Of a stretch of 64,000 bases of DNA, positions 35,258 through 43,337 are shown one piece after another. The stretch comes from Bacillota bacterium (GTDB lineage Bacteria; Bacillota; Clostridia; Clostridiales; Clostridiaceae): the NCBI GenBank assembly GCA_023445445.1, contig JAEXLD010000036.1, positions 1 to 64,000 of the forward strand, written 5' to 3'. Within the stretch, counting starts at the first letter, position 1, and the number at the start of each line of letters is the position of its first letter. Below the pieces are notes generated by a model, which made no database searches, was not told the DNA's origin, and was given only the letters and a program-made list of their open reading frames with translations. The position numbers and the translations under genes were made by a program.

Positions 35258-37981
35258 TTAATTTTCGCCTAATATCTCACTAGCTATATTAAGTTGTCCA
35301 AAAGATAATCCTCCATCATTTGTTGGAATTTCTTTATTGTAAAAAACCTGAAACCCTTTTTTAATTAAGTTCTTATATAATCCCCTTAATAAATACTCAT
35401 TTTCAAAGACTCCTCCACTAAGAACAACCTTCCTTATACCTTCCTTTTTCCCTAAAATACAAACTAAATCACAGGTTGAATACACCAATGAATTGTGGAA
35501 CTTTGCTGATATCTTAGACATAGGTTCCTTTTGTTTTATATCTATTAATATGCCTTCTATTATCTTTTTATATTTTATTTTAAATACTCCATTAATTTCA
35601 CTAATATCATACATATAGCCTTCACTTATATTTTTATCAATTATATTTTCTAATTCTACGGCTCCTTGTCCATCATAAGTTATATAATTTCTAAGTCCAA
35701 TAATTGATGCTACGGCATCAAATAATCTCCCAATACTAGAGGATAAAAAGCAATTTACTTTTGATTGCAAAGCTTGTATTACTACCTCAATTTTTTCTTT
35801 TTCTATATTTTTAAGTATTTCAGCTGGATTATATCCTAAATAATATAAATAACTTACTGCACATCTCCATGGTTCTTCTATTGCTTTATTACCTCCTTGA
35901 ATGTTTATATATTCTAAGTGACCAGCTCTTTTAAATGACTTTCTATTGCCAATAAAAAATTCTCCACCCCATATTGCTTCATCTAATCCAAAGCCAGTTC
36001 CATCAAAAATAACTCCAATTACATTTTCATATATTGAATGCTCTGCCATACAACTTACCATATGTGCATGATGATGCTGAACTTCTATTTTATTTATATT
36101 TTGCTCTTTTGCATATTTTGTACTTAAATATGATGGATGCATATCATGTACTAAAAGCTTTTTATTAATATCAAATAAGTTGATTAAATGGTTAAGTACA
36201 TATTTGAAATTATTATAGGAGTTAAATTCTTCTAAGCTTCCTAAGTACTGACTTAAATAAATATAGCCATTTTTTGAAACACAAACTGAACTCTTTTGGT
36301 CACCTCCAATGGCTATAATTTCATGTTTTTTATTACTTTTTGATATATATGGAGAGTAGCCTCTCCCTCTTCTTATAACTTTCTCACTATTATCTACAAC
36401 TTTAACTACTGAATCATCTTCTTCTATATAAATATCTCTATCATGAAATAAAAAATAATCTGCTACATCCTTTAAATTATTTAAAGCTTCCTGATTTTTA
36501 TATTCCATGGGCATATTACTTATATTTCCACTAGTCATAATTAAAAAATCTAAATCTTCCTCTAGCAATAAGTAATGTAAGCCTGTATATGGAAGCATAA
36601 CCCCTAAGGAATTTTGTTTTGGTGCTATAGCTTCTGGTAGTAAAAGTGGAAATTTCTTTTTCAAAATTACTATAGGTCTTTTATTACTTTTTAGTACTAT
36701 TTCTTCTTTATAAGATACTTCACATATCTCCTTAACAACATTAATATCTCTTACCATAACAGCCAAGGGCTTATGACTTCTACGTTTTTTCTTCCGAAGA
36801 ATATTAATTGCTTCTTCATTTCTTCCATCACAAACTAAATGAAATCCCCCTATGCCTTTAATTGCTAATATCTTACCTTCTTTAAGAAGTCTTTTAGCTT
36901 CATCAATTGGATTTTCACATATACTTTTTACTCCCTTATTATCTGTTAGCAAAAGCTTTGGTCCACATTTGTCACAACAATTGGGCTCTGCATGAAATCT
37001 CCTACTTAATGGATTATTGTATTCTTCATTACATTCATTGCACATAGTAAATTTTTTCATAGTAGTATAATGTCTATCATATGGAATGCTCTTAATTATA
37101 GAATATCTTGGACCACAATCAGTACAGTTAGTAAAAGCATACTTATGTCTATTAGATTTATTTTCTTTCATATCATTTAAGCAATTTTCACAAATTGAAA
37201 TATCAGGAGAAACAAACTTTGGAAAGACTTTTTCATTAATACTTTCCTCAATTACAAAACTATTTGTATCTAAATTACTTTTATAAATAGTATTATCTCT
37301 AATAAACCTACATCGAAACTTTTCAACTTTAGAAATAGGTGGCACATCATTTAAAATACTTAATATAAATTCTTTTAAATTATTTTTTATACCTTCACAA
37401 TAAATCTCTACAGATCCTCCTAGGTTCTTAACATATCCTGATATTCTATATTCCTTTGCTTTTCTATATACAAAGGGCCTAAAGCCTACTCCCTGTACAA
37501 TTCCATCTATATTTATTAAGTAGTGAAGAATTTTTCTTTCATTATTTATTTTTTCTATTATTTTTAAAACCTTATTAGAAATTAACTTGAGGTTATTTTT
37601 CAAAGTAGAGCTTAACCCAATTTCGAAATCAATATCTTCAACTTCAATGCCCAAAATTATTCCTTCAATATTAGGATAATAAAGCTTTAATAAATCTAAA
37701 AAGCTATAAATATGTTGAGAAGCTTCTACCTTTTTAGAAATAAATTTATCTATAGATTCAGTAGTTATTTCTCCTACACGTTTCCCATAATAGGCTGAAT
37801 CTAAAATTATTATATAATCTTCCTCTTCTATACTTGATATGCAATGTTGAAGATTTGTCTCTCCATAAACAACATTAATTCTAAGTTTTAAGAGCTCTTC
37901 TTCTATTTCTTCTGCAACTTTTATTCCTATGGCATCATCCTTCATAAGTATATTTCCAATCGCTATAAGTTTAAGACTCAT
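35258..37981 (-). CDS. hypF: Fusion of hydrogenase maturation endopeptidase (M52) and carbamoyltransferase HypF
   Basis: The product has 907 residues. Residues 1-145 are a HycI/HyaD-type endopeptidase (AIGNILMKDDAIGIKVAEE; candidate Ni ligands Asp16, Asp61 and His90). From about 153 comes complete HypF: acylphosphatase (GIVQGVGFRPFVYRKA), two zinc fingers (CENCLND...CTDCGPRYS; CNECNEEY...CDKCGP), a YrdC-like domain (AIKGIGGFHLVCD) and a Kae1-like domain (VQHHHAHMVSCMAEH; GTGFGLDEAIWGGEF). One chain would supply the carbamoyl group for cyanide and also trim the large-subunit C-terminus. It overlaps the large-subunit gene by 4 nt. Confidence 0.93.
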   Translation of the reverse strand: MSLKLIAIGNILMKDDAIGIKVAEEIEEELLKLRINVVYGETNLQHCISSIEEEDYIIILDSAYYGKRVGEITTESIDKFISKKVEASQHIYSFLDLLKLYYPNIEGIILGIEVEDIDFEIGLSSTLKNNLKLISNKVLKIIEKINNERKILHYLINIDGIVQGVGFRPFVYRKAKEYRISGYVKNLGGSVEIYCEGIKNNLKEFILSILNDVPPISKVEKFRCRFIRDNTIYKSNLDTNSFVIEESINEKVFPKFVSPDISICENCLNDMKENKSNRHKYAFTNCTDCGPRYSIIKSIPYDRHYTTMKKFTMCNECNEEYNNPLSRRFHAEPNCCDKCGPKLLLTDNKGVKSICENPIDEAKRLLKEGKILAIKGIGGFHLVCDGRNEEAINILRKKKRRSHKPLAVMVRDINVVKEICEVSYKEEIVLKSNKRPIVILKKKFPLLLPEAIAPKQNSLGVMLPYTGLHYLLLEEDLDFLIMTSGNISNMPMEYKNQEALNNLKDVADYFLFHDRDIYIEEDDSVVKVVDNSEKVIRRGRGYSPYISKSNKKHEIIAIGGDQKSSVCVSKNGYIYLSQYLGSLEEFNSYNNFKYVLNHLINLFDINKKLLVHDMHPSYLSTKYAKEQNINKIEVQHHHAHMVSCMAEHSIYENVIGVIFDGTGFGLDEAIWGGEFFIGNRKSFKRAGHLEYINIQGGNKAIEEPWRCAVSYLYYLGYNPAEILKNIEKEKIEVVIQALQSKVNCFLSSSIGRLFDAVASIIGLRNYITYDGQGAVELENIIDKNISEGYMYDISEINGVFKIKYKKIIEGILIDIKQKEPMSKISAKFHNSLVYSTCDLVCILGKKEGIRKVVLSGGVFENEYLLRGLYKNLIKKGFQVFYNKEIPTNDGGLSFGQLNIASEILGEN

Positions 37982-39369
37982 ATTAAAACCTCAATTGTTT
38001 TAATATCACCTTTACTTCCAATTAAGTGAGTTGCACAAGATACACAGGGATCATATGATCTTACAACCCTTCCTATTTCTACTGGTTCATTAATATTATT
38101 TATTTTACAGCCAATCAAGGCTCTTTCTATAGGTCCAGGATTGTTTAATTCATCCTTAGGAGAAAGATTCCATACTGTTGGAGTTATAATATTATAATGT
38201 TTAATTGTCTGATTTTCTATTTCTATCCAATGTCCTAAGGACCCTCTTGTAGTATCTATAAGACCTACACCATATGCTTTATCTGGAACTTGATAAACTT
38301 TTTGATTATTAGGTTTTACCTCTACTCTTTCTGCTAAATTTCCTAAGATATTTAATATCTTCTTTGTTTCTAAAACTCTTGCTATATTTCTATCCATAGA
38401 TGAATGTCCCCCAGTGTATTCACCAGAGATAATTAATCTTGCTAATGGTCCAACTTCCATAGGTGCTCCATCATACCTAGGTGTCTTTACAAAGGTATAT
38501 GCATCAGCCTTAGATAAATCTACTTCTTCAAGATTTTGATCTTGCTTATACCAAGAATATTGAATTTGTTCAGTAATTTTATTAGGTTCTAGCTCATATC
38601 TAATATTATCCTTTATTATTCCAGGTTTGACATAGGTAATATCAGATTCTTCATACTTATCAAAAACACCAAAACTCATAAAATTAGGATATGATATGCC
38701 CTTTTTAAAATAATCTGAATAATATTTAGCTATAGTCTCTACATCTTCTATCATTTCATTTGAAACAAAGTTATTAATTTTTTTAATAATACTTTTAACC
38801 TTTTCTAGTTTATAAGCATCTATATTTACTGTAACCCCACCTACAAAAATCCCATGGTTATGAGGGGCCTTTCCTCCTAATACTGCTAATCCTTCATGAG
38901 CCAATCTACTAAACTCAATACTTTTAATATAGTGTTCCTCTATAACATCATTTATTTCCTTGGGAAGCCTAAAGTCTTTATATTGATTATTTTCAACTAA
39001 TTTCACACTAGAAATTCTTACATAACTTGGAATAGACATAAGATAGAAATGTCTTAAATGATTTTGAATAAATTCAAATCCATGCATAATATCTCTTATA
39101 TAACTATCATTTAAAGTAACTTGTATCTTTAATGCATCTTCTAAAGCTAGGGTGGAAGACATAGAATGTGCAGTTGAGCATATGCCACAAATTCTTTCAG
39201 TAAAATATATAGCATCTAATGCTGGCCTGCCCTTTAACATCTTTTCAAATCCCCTAAAAAGTAGACCACTAGCTGTTGCTTGAACAATTATATCTTCTTT
39301 AACTTCTGCTCTAACATCTAAAAAGCCACTTATTCTTGTAACTGGATCTATAGTAATTCTTTTTTTCAT
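37978..39369 (-). CDS. [NiFe] hydrogenase large subunit
   Basis: The product has 463 residues. The active-site motifs are RICGICSTAHS (Cys61, Cys64) and DPCVSCATH (Cys442, Cys445, His448), supplying the four Ni/Fe Cys ligands. After His448 a 15-residue tail (LIGSKGDIKTIEVLI) is present, the piece normally removed by the maturation endopeptidase, which here is fused to HypF. It has no membrane segment. It lies 9 nt after the small-subunit gene. Group-1-like by motif, but I do not assign a subgroup. Confidence 0.94.
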   Translation of the reverse strand: MKKRITIDPVTRISGFLDVRAEVKEDIIVQATASGLLFRGFEKMLKGRPALDAIYFTERICGICSTAHSMSSTLALEDALKIQVTLNDSYIRDIMHGFEFIQNHLRHFYLMSIPSYVRISSVKLVENNQYKDFRLPKEINDVIEEHYIKSIEFSRLAHEGLAVLGGKAPHNHGIFVGGVTVNIDAYKLEKVKSIIKKINNFVSNEMIEDVETIAKYYSDYFKKGISYPNFMSFGVFDKYEESDITYVKPGIIKDNIRYELEPNKITEQIQYSWYKQDQNLEEVDLSKADAYTFVKTPRYDGAPMEVGPLARLIISGEYTGGHSSMDRNIARVLETKKILNILGNLAERVEVKPNNQKVYQVPDKAYGVGLIDTTRGSLGHWIEIENQTIKHYNIITPTVWNLSPKDELNNPGPIERALIGCKINNINEPVEIGRVVRSYDPCVSCATHLIGSKGDIKTIEVLI

Positions 39370-39378
39370 AATTCCTCC

Positions 39379-40254
39379 TTAATATTTAACAAAAGGTTCA
39401 TTGCCATCTGGAAATGTTGATTTTGCACATCCTATACAAGTGGTATTATCACCAATAGGCCAGTTAACATATCCATTCCACTGCCTTCTAGGACAATCAG
39501 TTTTTGTAACAGGCCCCTTACATCCAATTTTAATCATACAACCTTCATCTCCAAACTTTTCTGCGAAAATTCCTTTTTCAAAAAGCCCTCTTCTAGTACA
39601 AGTATCATGGATTGTAAAGCCATAAAAAAGAATTGGTCTCCCGTCACTATCTAATTCTGGAATTCCATATCCAACTAAATGAGCTAAAGTTCCCACCACC
39701 CAGTCAGGATGACATGGACATCCTGGCAACTTAATAACTTTTTTATTTGTAATATCCTGTACACTTTTACTCTCAGAAGGATTTGGAGCTGCTGCAGAGA
39801 TTCCCCCATAACATGCACAAGTTCCTACAGCTACAACATATTTTGCTTTTTCAGTTGCTAGTTCTACTGCCTCTAAAGCAGTAATAGGTTTTCCATTATA
39901 ATTTGCAATAATATTATAAAATCCCTTTTCTTTTGTTGATACTGCTCCATCTACCAGTAATATAAATTCTGTATCAAGTGTTTCTAAAAAGTTTTCAAAG
40001 GCTAAATTTCCTTCGTTGCCCATAAGCGTATTGTTGAAAGTAATATTCACTATATCAGTTAGAATATTATACAAGCCAGGATTTTCACTATTTAATAGAG
40101 AAATTATATTTCCAGAACAACCAGTTACCTCAAGCCACATAGCATTCATCATTTTAGTTTCTTTTCTTTTAACCATTTTTAAAACATCTTCTTCAAATAT
40201 TCTCGCCGTCTTTAATTTAGCTTCCTTGAAAAAACATTCTTTTTTATTATTCAA
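39379..40254 (-). CDS. [NiFe] hydrogenase small subunit with an altered proximal-cluster motif
   Basis: The product has 291 residues. The start is probably TTG (40254) with GGAG 10 nt upstream. The electron-transfer cluster ligands are mostly present: GTCACYGG and LPGCPCHP (proximal), HDTCTRRG...GCMIKIGCKG (distal) and DCPRRQWNG...CIGCAKSTFPD (medial). At the first proximal motif, however, WLEVTGCSGNIISLL has Asn49 where CxGC normally supplies a second Cys. There is no Tat signal and no C-terminal helix, so the enzyme should be cytoplasmic. It is first in the operon. Confidence 0.92.
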   Translation of the reverse strand: MNNKKECFFKEAKLKTARIFEEDVLKMVKRKETKMMNAMWLEVTGCSGNIISLLNSENPGLYNILTDIVNITFNNTLMGNEGNLAFENFLETLDTEFILLVDGAVSTKEKGFYNIIANYNGKPITALEAVELATEKAKYVVAVGTCACYGGISAAAPNPSESKSVQDITNKKVIKLPGCPCHPDWVVGTLAHLVGYGIPELDSDGRPILFYGFTIHDTCTRRGLFEKGIFAEKFGDEGCMIKIGCKGPVTKTDCPRRQWNGYVNWPIGDNTTCIGCAKSTFPDGNEPFVKY

Positions 40255-40318
40255 CTTAGTATTACTCCATTACATTATTTAATATAATTTATGCACAAAT
40301 ACATTTAAATATTAAAAA

Positions 40319-40342
40319 AAGGAAGTATATTACTACTTCCTT
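40319..40342 (-). terminator. Terminator after the XRE/membrane operon
   Basis: The stem AAGGAAGTA against TACTTCCTT is followed by a run of T residues on the minus strand, just past the stop of the 70-residue protein gene. The hydrogenase operon therefore needs its own promoter in 40255-40318. Confidence 0.82.
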
Positions 40343-40348
40343 AATTTA

Positions 40349-40561
40349 TTAGTATCTTAACCTTAAAATAACTTTTCTTTTAAAATTTTTTAATTTATTT
40401 ATATTATGATTTTCTCTGTAGGCTCCTAACAGTAATAATACAATTGATAATCCTACACAAAATCCATTCACAAACTCTGGCAACTGAAAGAGTCTCTTAG
40501 ATACCATCCAAAAAGCATAAATAAATAATCCAAAGCGAATATAATTATTTAATTTTCTCAT
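40349..40561 (-). CDS. Small membrane protein (70 residues)
   Basis: The product begins MRKLNNYIRFGLFIYAFWMVS and has two hydrophobic segments (about 8-21 and 31-46) and a basic tail (NFKRKVILRLRY). No family was recognised. It is third in an operon after an XRE regulator and a larger membrane protein, 18 nt after the latter. Confidence 0.6.
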   Translation of the reverse strand: MRKLNNYIRFGLFIYAFWMVSKRLFQLPEFVNGFCVGLSIVLLLLGAYRENHNINKLKNFKRKVILRLRY

Positions 40562-40579
40562 AAATCTTCCTTGCCCCCA

Positions 40580-41059
40580 TTAAATTTTTTTTGATATTAT
40601 TATATAGGCAATTAAATATGCTAATAAAAAAAATGATATTATACCAAATAAAACTTGGGTTAGAATTGGATACCATAAACCACCAATTAAAGCTACCAAA
40701 TACATACTTACTAACATTACTGCTAATGCAAATCTTGACGCCCTTAAGCTTATATCCTTAATTCTTTCATCAGTATTACTAATACGAGCCCTTCTAATTT
40801 TCTCTTCATTCTTTAAGATTAGAACATTTTTAACTAATAGTACTACACCTACTACTGTTAATCCAGTTCCAAAGCCTGAGTAAGTAGATATCATATTTTC
40901 GCTAATCTTTAAATTTAAATATCTATCTCCCACAAGTGTTATAACTAATGTTATTAATCCAAGAATTATTATTCCTATAAATAATACTATCCTTCCTTTT
41001 ATAACCCTTTTATATTCTTCATTAGTTTTACAGTCACTACCACAAAACATACCTAACAT
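40580..41059 (-). CDS. Membrane protein of an XRE-linked operon (159 residues)
   Basis: Four hydrophobic helices are arranged as two pairs (about 24-45 and 60-80; 112-130 and 136-156), separated by a cytoplasmic segment with SNTDERIKDISLRASRFAL. A 'DER' segment between helix pairs recalls DUF2178-type proteins, but I cannot confirm this. The gene overlaps the XRE regulator by 7 nt, a common pairing in Firmicutes in which the regulator is thought to respond to the membrane partner. Confidence 0.7.
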   Translation of the reverse strand: MLGMFCGSDCKTNEEYKRVIKGRIVLFIGIIILGLITLVITLVGDRYLNLKISENMISTYSGFGTGLTVVGVVLLVKNVLILKNEEKIRRARISNTDERIKDISLRASRFALAVMLVSMYLVALIGGLWYPILTQVLFGIISFFLLAYLIAYIIISKKI

Positions 41060-41262
41060 AAATTTTCATCTCCCTCAAAAATAAATATATCTTCTATTTT
41101 TAATCCAAAATATTGAGAAATCTTATGAGCAAGTACTAAAGATGCCTTATACCTTCCACTTTCTAGGGATATTATTGTTTGTCTAGTTACATCTAAGGCA
41201 TCCGCCAATTCATTTTGTGTTATCTTACGTTCTTTTCTTAAATCCTGTATCCTAGTTTTCAA
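41053..41262 (-). CDS. XRE-family transcriptional regulator
   Basis: The product has 69 residues, almost all a lambda-repressor helix-turn-helix: RIQDLRKERKITQNELADALDVTRQTIISLESGRYKASL. The start is TTG, with AGGAGGTG upstream. It resembles the YvaO/YozG group of short regulators that head operons with membrane proteins. A palindrome at 41279-41293 between the -10 box and the ribosome site is a good candidate for its own operator. Confidence 0.9.
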   Translation of the reverse strand: MKTRIQDLRKERKITQNELADALDVTRQTIISLESGRYKASLVLAHKISQYFGLKIEDIFIFEGDENLC

Positions 41263-41278
41263 ATTTACACCTCCTAGT

Positions 41279-41293
41279 AAGTAAAGTTTACTT
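41279..41293. promoter_or_regulatory. Candidate operator of the XRE regulator
   Basis: A 15-nt palindrome, AAGTAAAGTTTACTT, lies between the promoter and the regulator start. A related half-site (GTAAAGCAAAC) lies inside the promoter spacer. Autorepression is an inference. Confidence 0.5.
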
Positions 41294-41302
41294 TATAATT
41301 TA

Positions 41303-41331
41303 AGTATAGTTTGCTTTACATCAAATGTCAA
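41303..41331 (-). promoter_or_regulatory. Sigma-A promoter of the XRE operon
   Basis: On the minus strand TTGACA (41331-41326) and TATACT (41308-41303) are separated by exactly 17 nt. Confidence 0.8.
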
Positions 41332-41343
41332 GTACATTTTACA

Positions 41344-42573
41344 TTATTCTTCTATATTTTCTAAGGATTTTCCCTTATATTTTTCATATCTTTTTAACTT
41401 AGGGGTATTAATAATTTGTGCTTCATAGATACTATTATTTCCTATTACGTAATAACTAATCAATGCACCAATTACATAGTAAGGAATAGCTTGTACTCCA
41501 AATAAATTAATTCCTAAAATAATAGTAGTAATTGGTGTATTTGTAGCACTTCCAAAAACGCAAATCATTCCAATGGCTGCTAGTAGTGAAGGCTCTACAT
41601 GAGTTATATTTCCTATAGCTCCACCTAGAGAAGCCCCTATAGTGAATAATGGTGTTACTTCTCCCCCTTGAAGTCCAGCTCCTAAAGTTAGTACTGTTAA
41701 TACTAATTTCTTTATTGGATCTAAAAGACTTACCTCTCCTGAGAATCCATTATCAACAAGCCAAATACTTAACCCTTCGAAGTTATATAATCTAAATATT
41801 ACAATTACTAACAAAACTACCACTGATGATATTAAAGCTCTATATATATTATTTTTTATGTATTTTCCATAGAAGGCCTTAACTAAATTAATACCTTTAG
41901 CAAATATTCTTCCAAAAAGTCCAAATATAATTGAAGATAGAACTACTATTAAAAATGTATAAATAGAAATACTAGGTATTGATTGTATTACATGACCAGG
42001 ATGCATTATACCTAGGGCTTCTGTAATAAAGTTAGCTGTATAAGATCCAATAAAACAATATATCATTGCTTCATAACTAAGCTTTCCTATAAAGCACACT
42101 TCCATCCCAAAGAATGTTCCTGCAAGAGGAGTTCCAAATATTGATCCAAAAGCAGCACTTATTCCCACCATAATTAGGATTCTTTTTTCTCTATGCTCCA
42201 TTTTAAAAATATTTGCTACCTTATTTGTTAATGCTCCTCCTATTTGAACTGCTGTACCCTCTCTACCTGCTGATCCTCCAGATAAATGGGTTAATATAGT
42301 AAAAATAAATGTTAAAAATATCATTCTAAAGGGAACTGATATCTCCTTATGAACACTTTCAATAATTAAGTTATTACCTCTATTAGATTCTTTTCCATAT
42401 TTAGAATATATATATGTTGTTAGTACCCCTATTAAGGGTATTGTTAGAATTAAATAAGGGAAACTTCCCCTTATTGTTGCAACTATCTCTAATGACTTTA
42501 AAAATATTGCTGATATAATACCCATTATAATTGAAACTATAATAGTTGAAATTGTTAATTTAAAAACTCTCAT
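41344..42573 (-). CDS. CLC-family fluoride/proton antiporter
   Basis: The product has 409 residues with about ten membrane helices. The gating glutamate is in AGREGTAVQIGG (Glu105), where chloride CLCs have GxEGP. The usual first selectivity motif GSGIP is replaced by RGNNLI (66-70). Loss of the GSGIP Ser is a known trait of fluoride-type CLCs. A fluoride riboswitch lies immediately upstream on the same strand, which supports fluoride as the exported ion. The protein would protect enzymes by exporting fluoride in exchange for protons. Confidence 0.87.
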   Translation of the reverse strand: MRVFKLTISTIIVSIIMGIISAIFLKSLEIVATIRGSFPYLILTIPLIGVLTTYIYSKYGKESNRGNNLIIESVHKEISVPFRMIFLTFIFTILTHLSGGSAGREGTAVQIGGALTNKVANIFKMEHREKRILIMVGISAAFGSIFGTPLAGTFFGMEVCFIGKLSYEAMIYCFIGSYTANFITEALGIMHPGHVIQSIPSISIYTFLIVVLSSIIFGLFGRIFAKGINLVKAFYGKYIKNNIYRALISSVVVLLVIVIFRLYNFEGLSIWLVDNGFSGEVSLLDPIKKLVLTVLTLGAGLQGGEVTPLFTIGASLGGAIGNITHVEPSLLAAIGMICVFGSATNTPITTIILGINLFGVQAIPYYVIGALISYYVIGNNSIYEAQIINTPKLKRYEKYKGKSLENIEE

Positions 42574-42630
42574 CTTTTGACTACCTTTCCTTTGAATAAA
42601 AAAGTAAATCTAAATAAATTTATAAATAAT

Positions 42631-42720
42631 AAAAAAGACTAATGTTCTACGATTAAATCATAGAAGTCATTAGTCTTAATAGAAGATTTAGATTTCTCTT
42701 GGGAGAACTTCATTCCCAAT
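42631..42720 (-). promoter_or_regulatory. Fluoride riboswitch (crcB motif) with terminator
   Basis: On the minus strand GGGAATGAAGTTCTCCC forms the first stem-loop (GGGA with TCCC), and AATGACTTCTATG closes the aptamer. The loop GAAGT can pair with ACTTC, the conserved pseudoknot of this riboswitch. The aptamer 3' part is also the 5' arm of a terminator (AGACTAATG against CATTAGTCT, then TTTTTT). Fluoride binding should stop terminator formation and switch the CLC gene on. The element lies about 60 nt from the gene. Confidence 0.88.
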
Positions 42721-42813
42721 AATTATTCGTATTTTACTAAAATATTATAGTACTAAAAACCATAAAAATCAATCTATCCTATGATGAAAAACTCATTAAG
42801 ATATTTAACATTT

Positions 42814-43221
42814 CTATACCAGACTATTTTTTCTACTATAGATTATAAATACTATTATTGATAATAATATTTGAATAATACTAAGTATAATAAATTCACC
42901 TGTTGCTAAATATACCTCTCCTAATACTCTTATTGATATTAGTAAACTTACTAGAAATATTACTCCCATAGCAAATGAAAGGACTATTCCCTTTTTACCC
43001 TTAGTAAAAATTAAAACTCCTATAAATAAATTACCTAAACCATAAAAAATTATTGCAATAATCCCTGGAATAACCCAGCTTGTAAAAGGAACCCTATCTA
43101 ACCATTCTGATGGATATTCACCAAATCTTCCAGCTATCATTAGAATACCTCCATATATGGCACCTAGAGATAAAAACAAGTCATAAATTATTAATAGTAT
43201 TTTCATTTTATTATTTTTCAT
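42814..43221 (-). CDS. Hypothetical membrane protein (135 residues)
   Basis: The start is at the ATG 43221, which has GGGGTGA upstream; an in-frame GTG nine bases earlier is unlikely. Four hydrophobic helices (about 9-27, 50-72, 79-98, 108-128 of the mature frame) are separated by short loops, with an extracytoplasmic GRFGEYPSEWLDRVPFTSW segment. No family was recognised. It lies between the fluoride riboswitch and xylB, with its own intergenic spaces, and is probably a single gene. Confidence 0.65.
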   Translation of the reverse strand: MKNNKMKILLIIYDLFLSLGAIYGGILMIAGRFGEYPSEWLDRVPFTSWVIPGIIAIIFYGLGNLFIGVLIFTKGKKGIVLSFAMGVIFLVSLLISIRVLGEVYLATGEFIILSIIQILLSIIVFIIYSRKNSLV

Positions 43222-43309
43222 AATTCTCACCCCTTATTAAAATACTATCACCGCCTTTTATATTTATCAATATATTTTTATTGATAAACAATATTATTTT
43301 ATTGCAAAA

Positions 43310-43331
43310 AAAGCCGAGTTTCCTCAGCTTT
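43310..43331 (-). terminator. Intrinsic terminator after xylB
   Basis: The stem AAAGCTGAG against CTCGGCTTT (minus strand; one G-T pair), with loop GAAA, is followed by TTTTTGC. It starts 7 nt beyond the xylB stop. Confidence 0.85.
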
Positions 43332-43337
43332 CTACTG

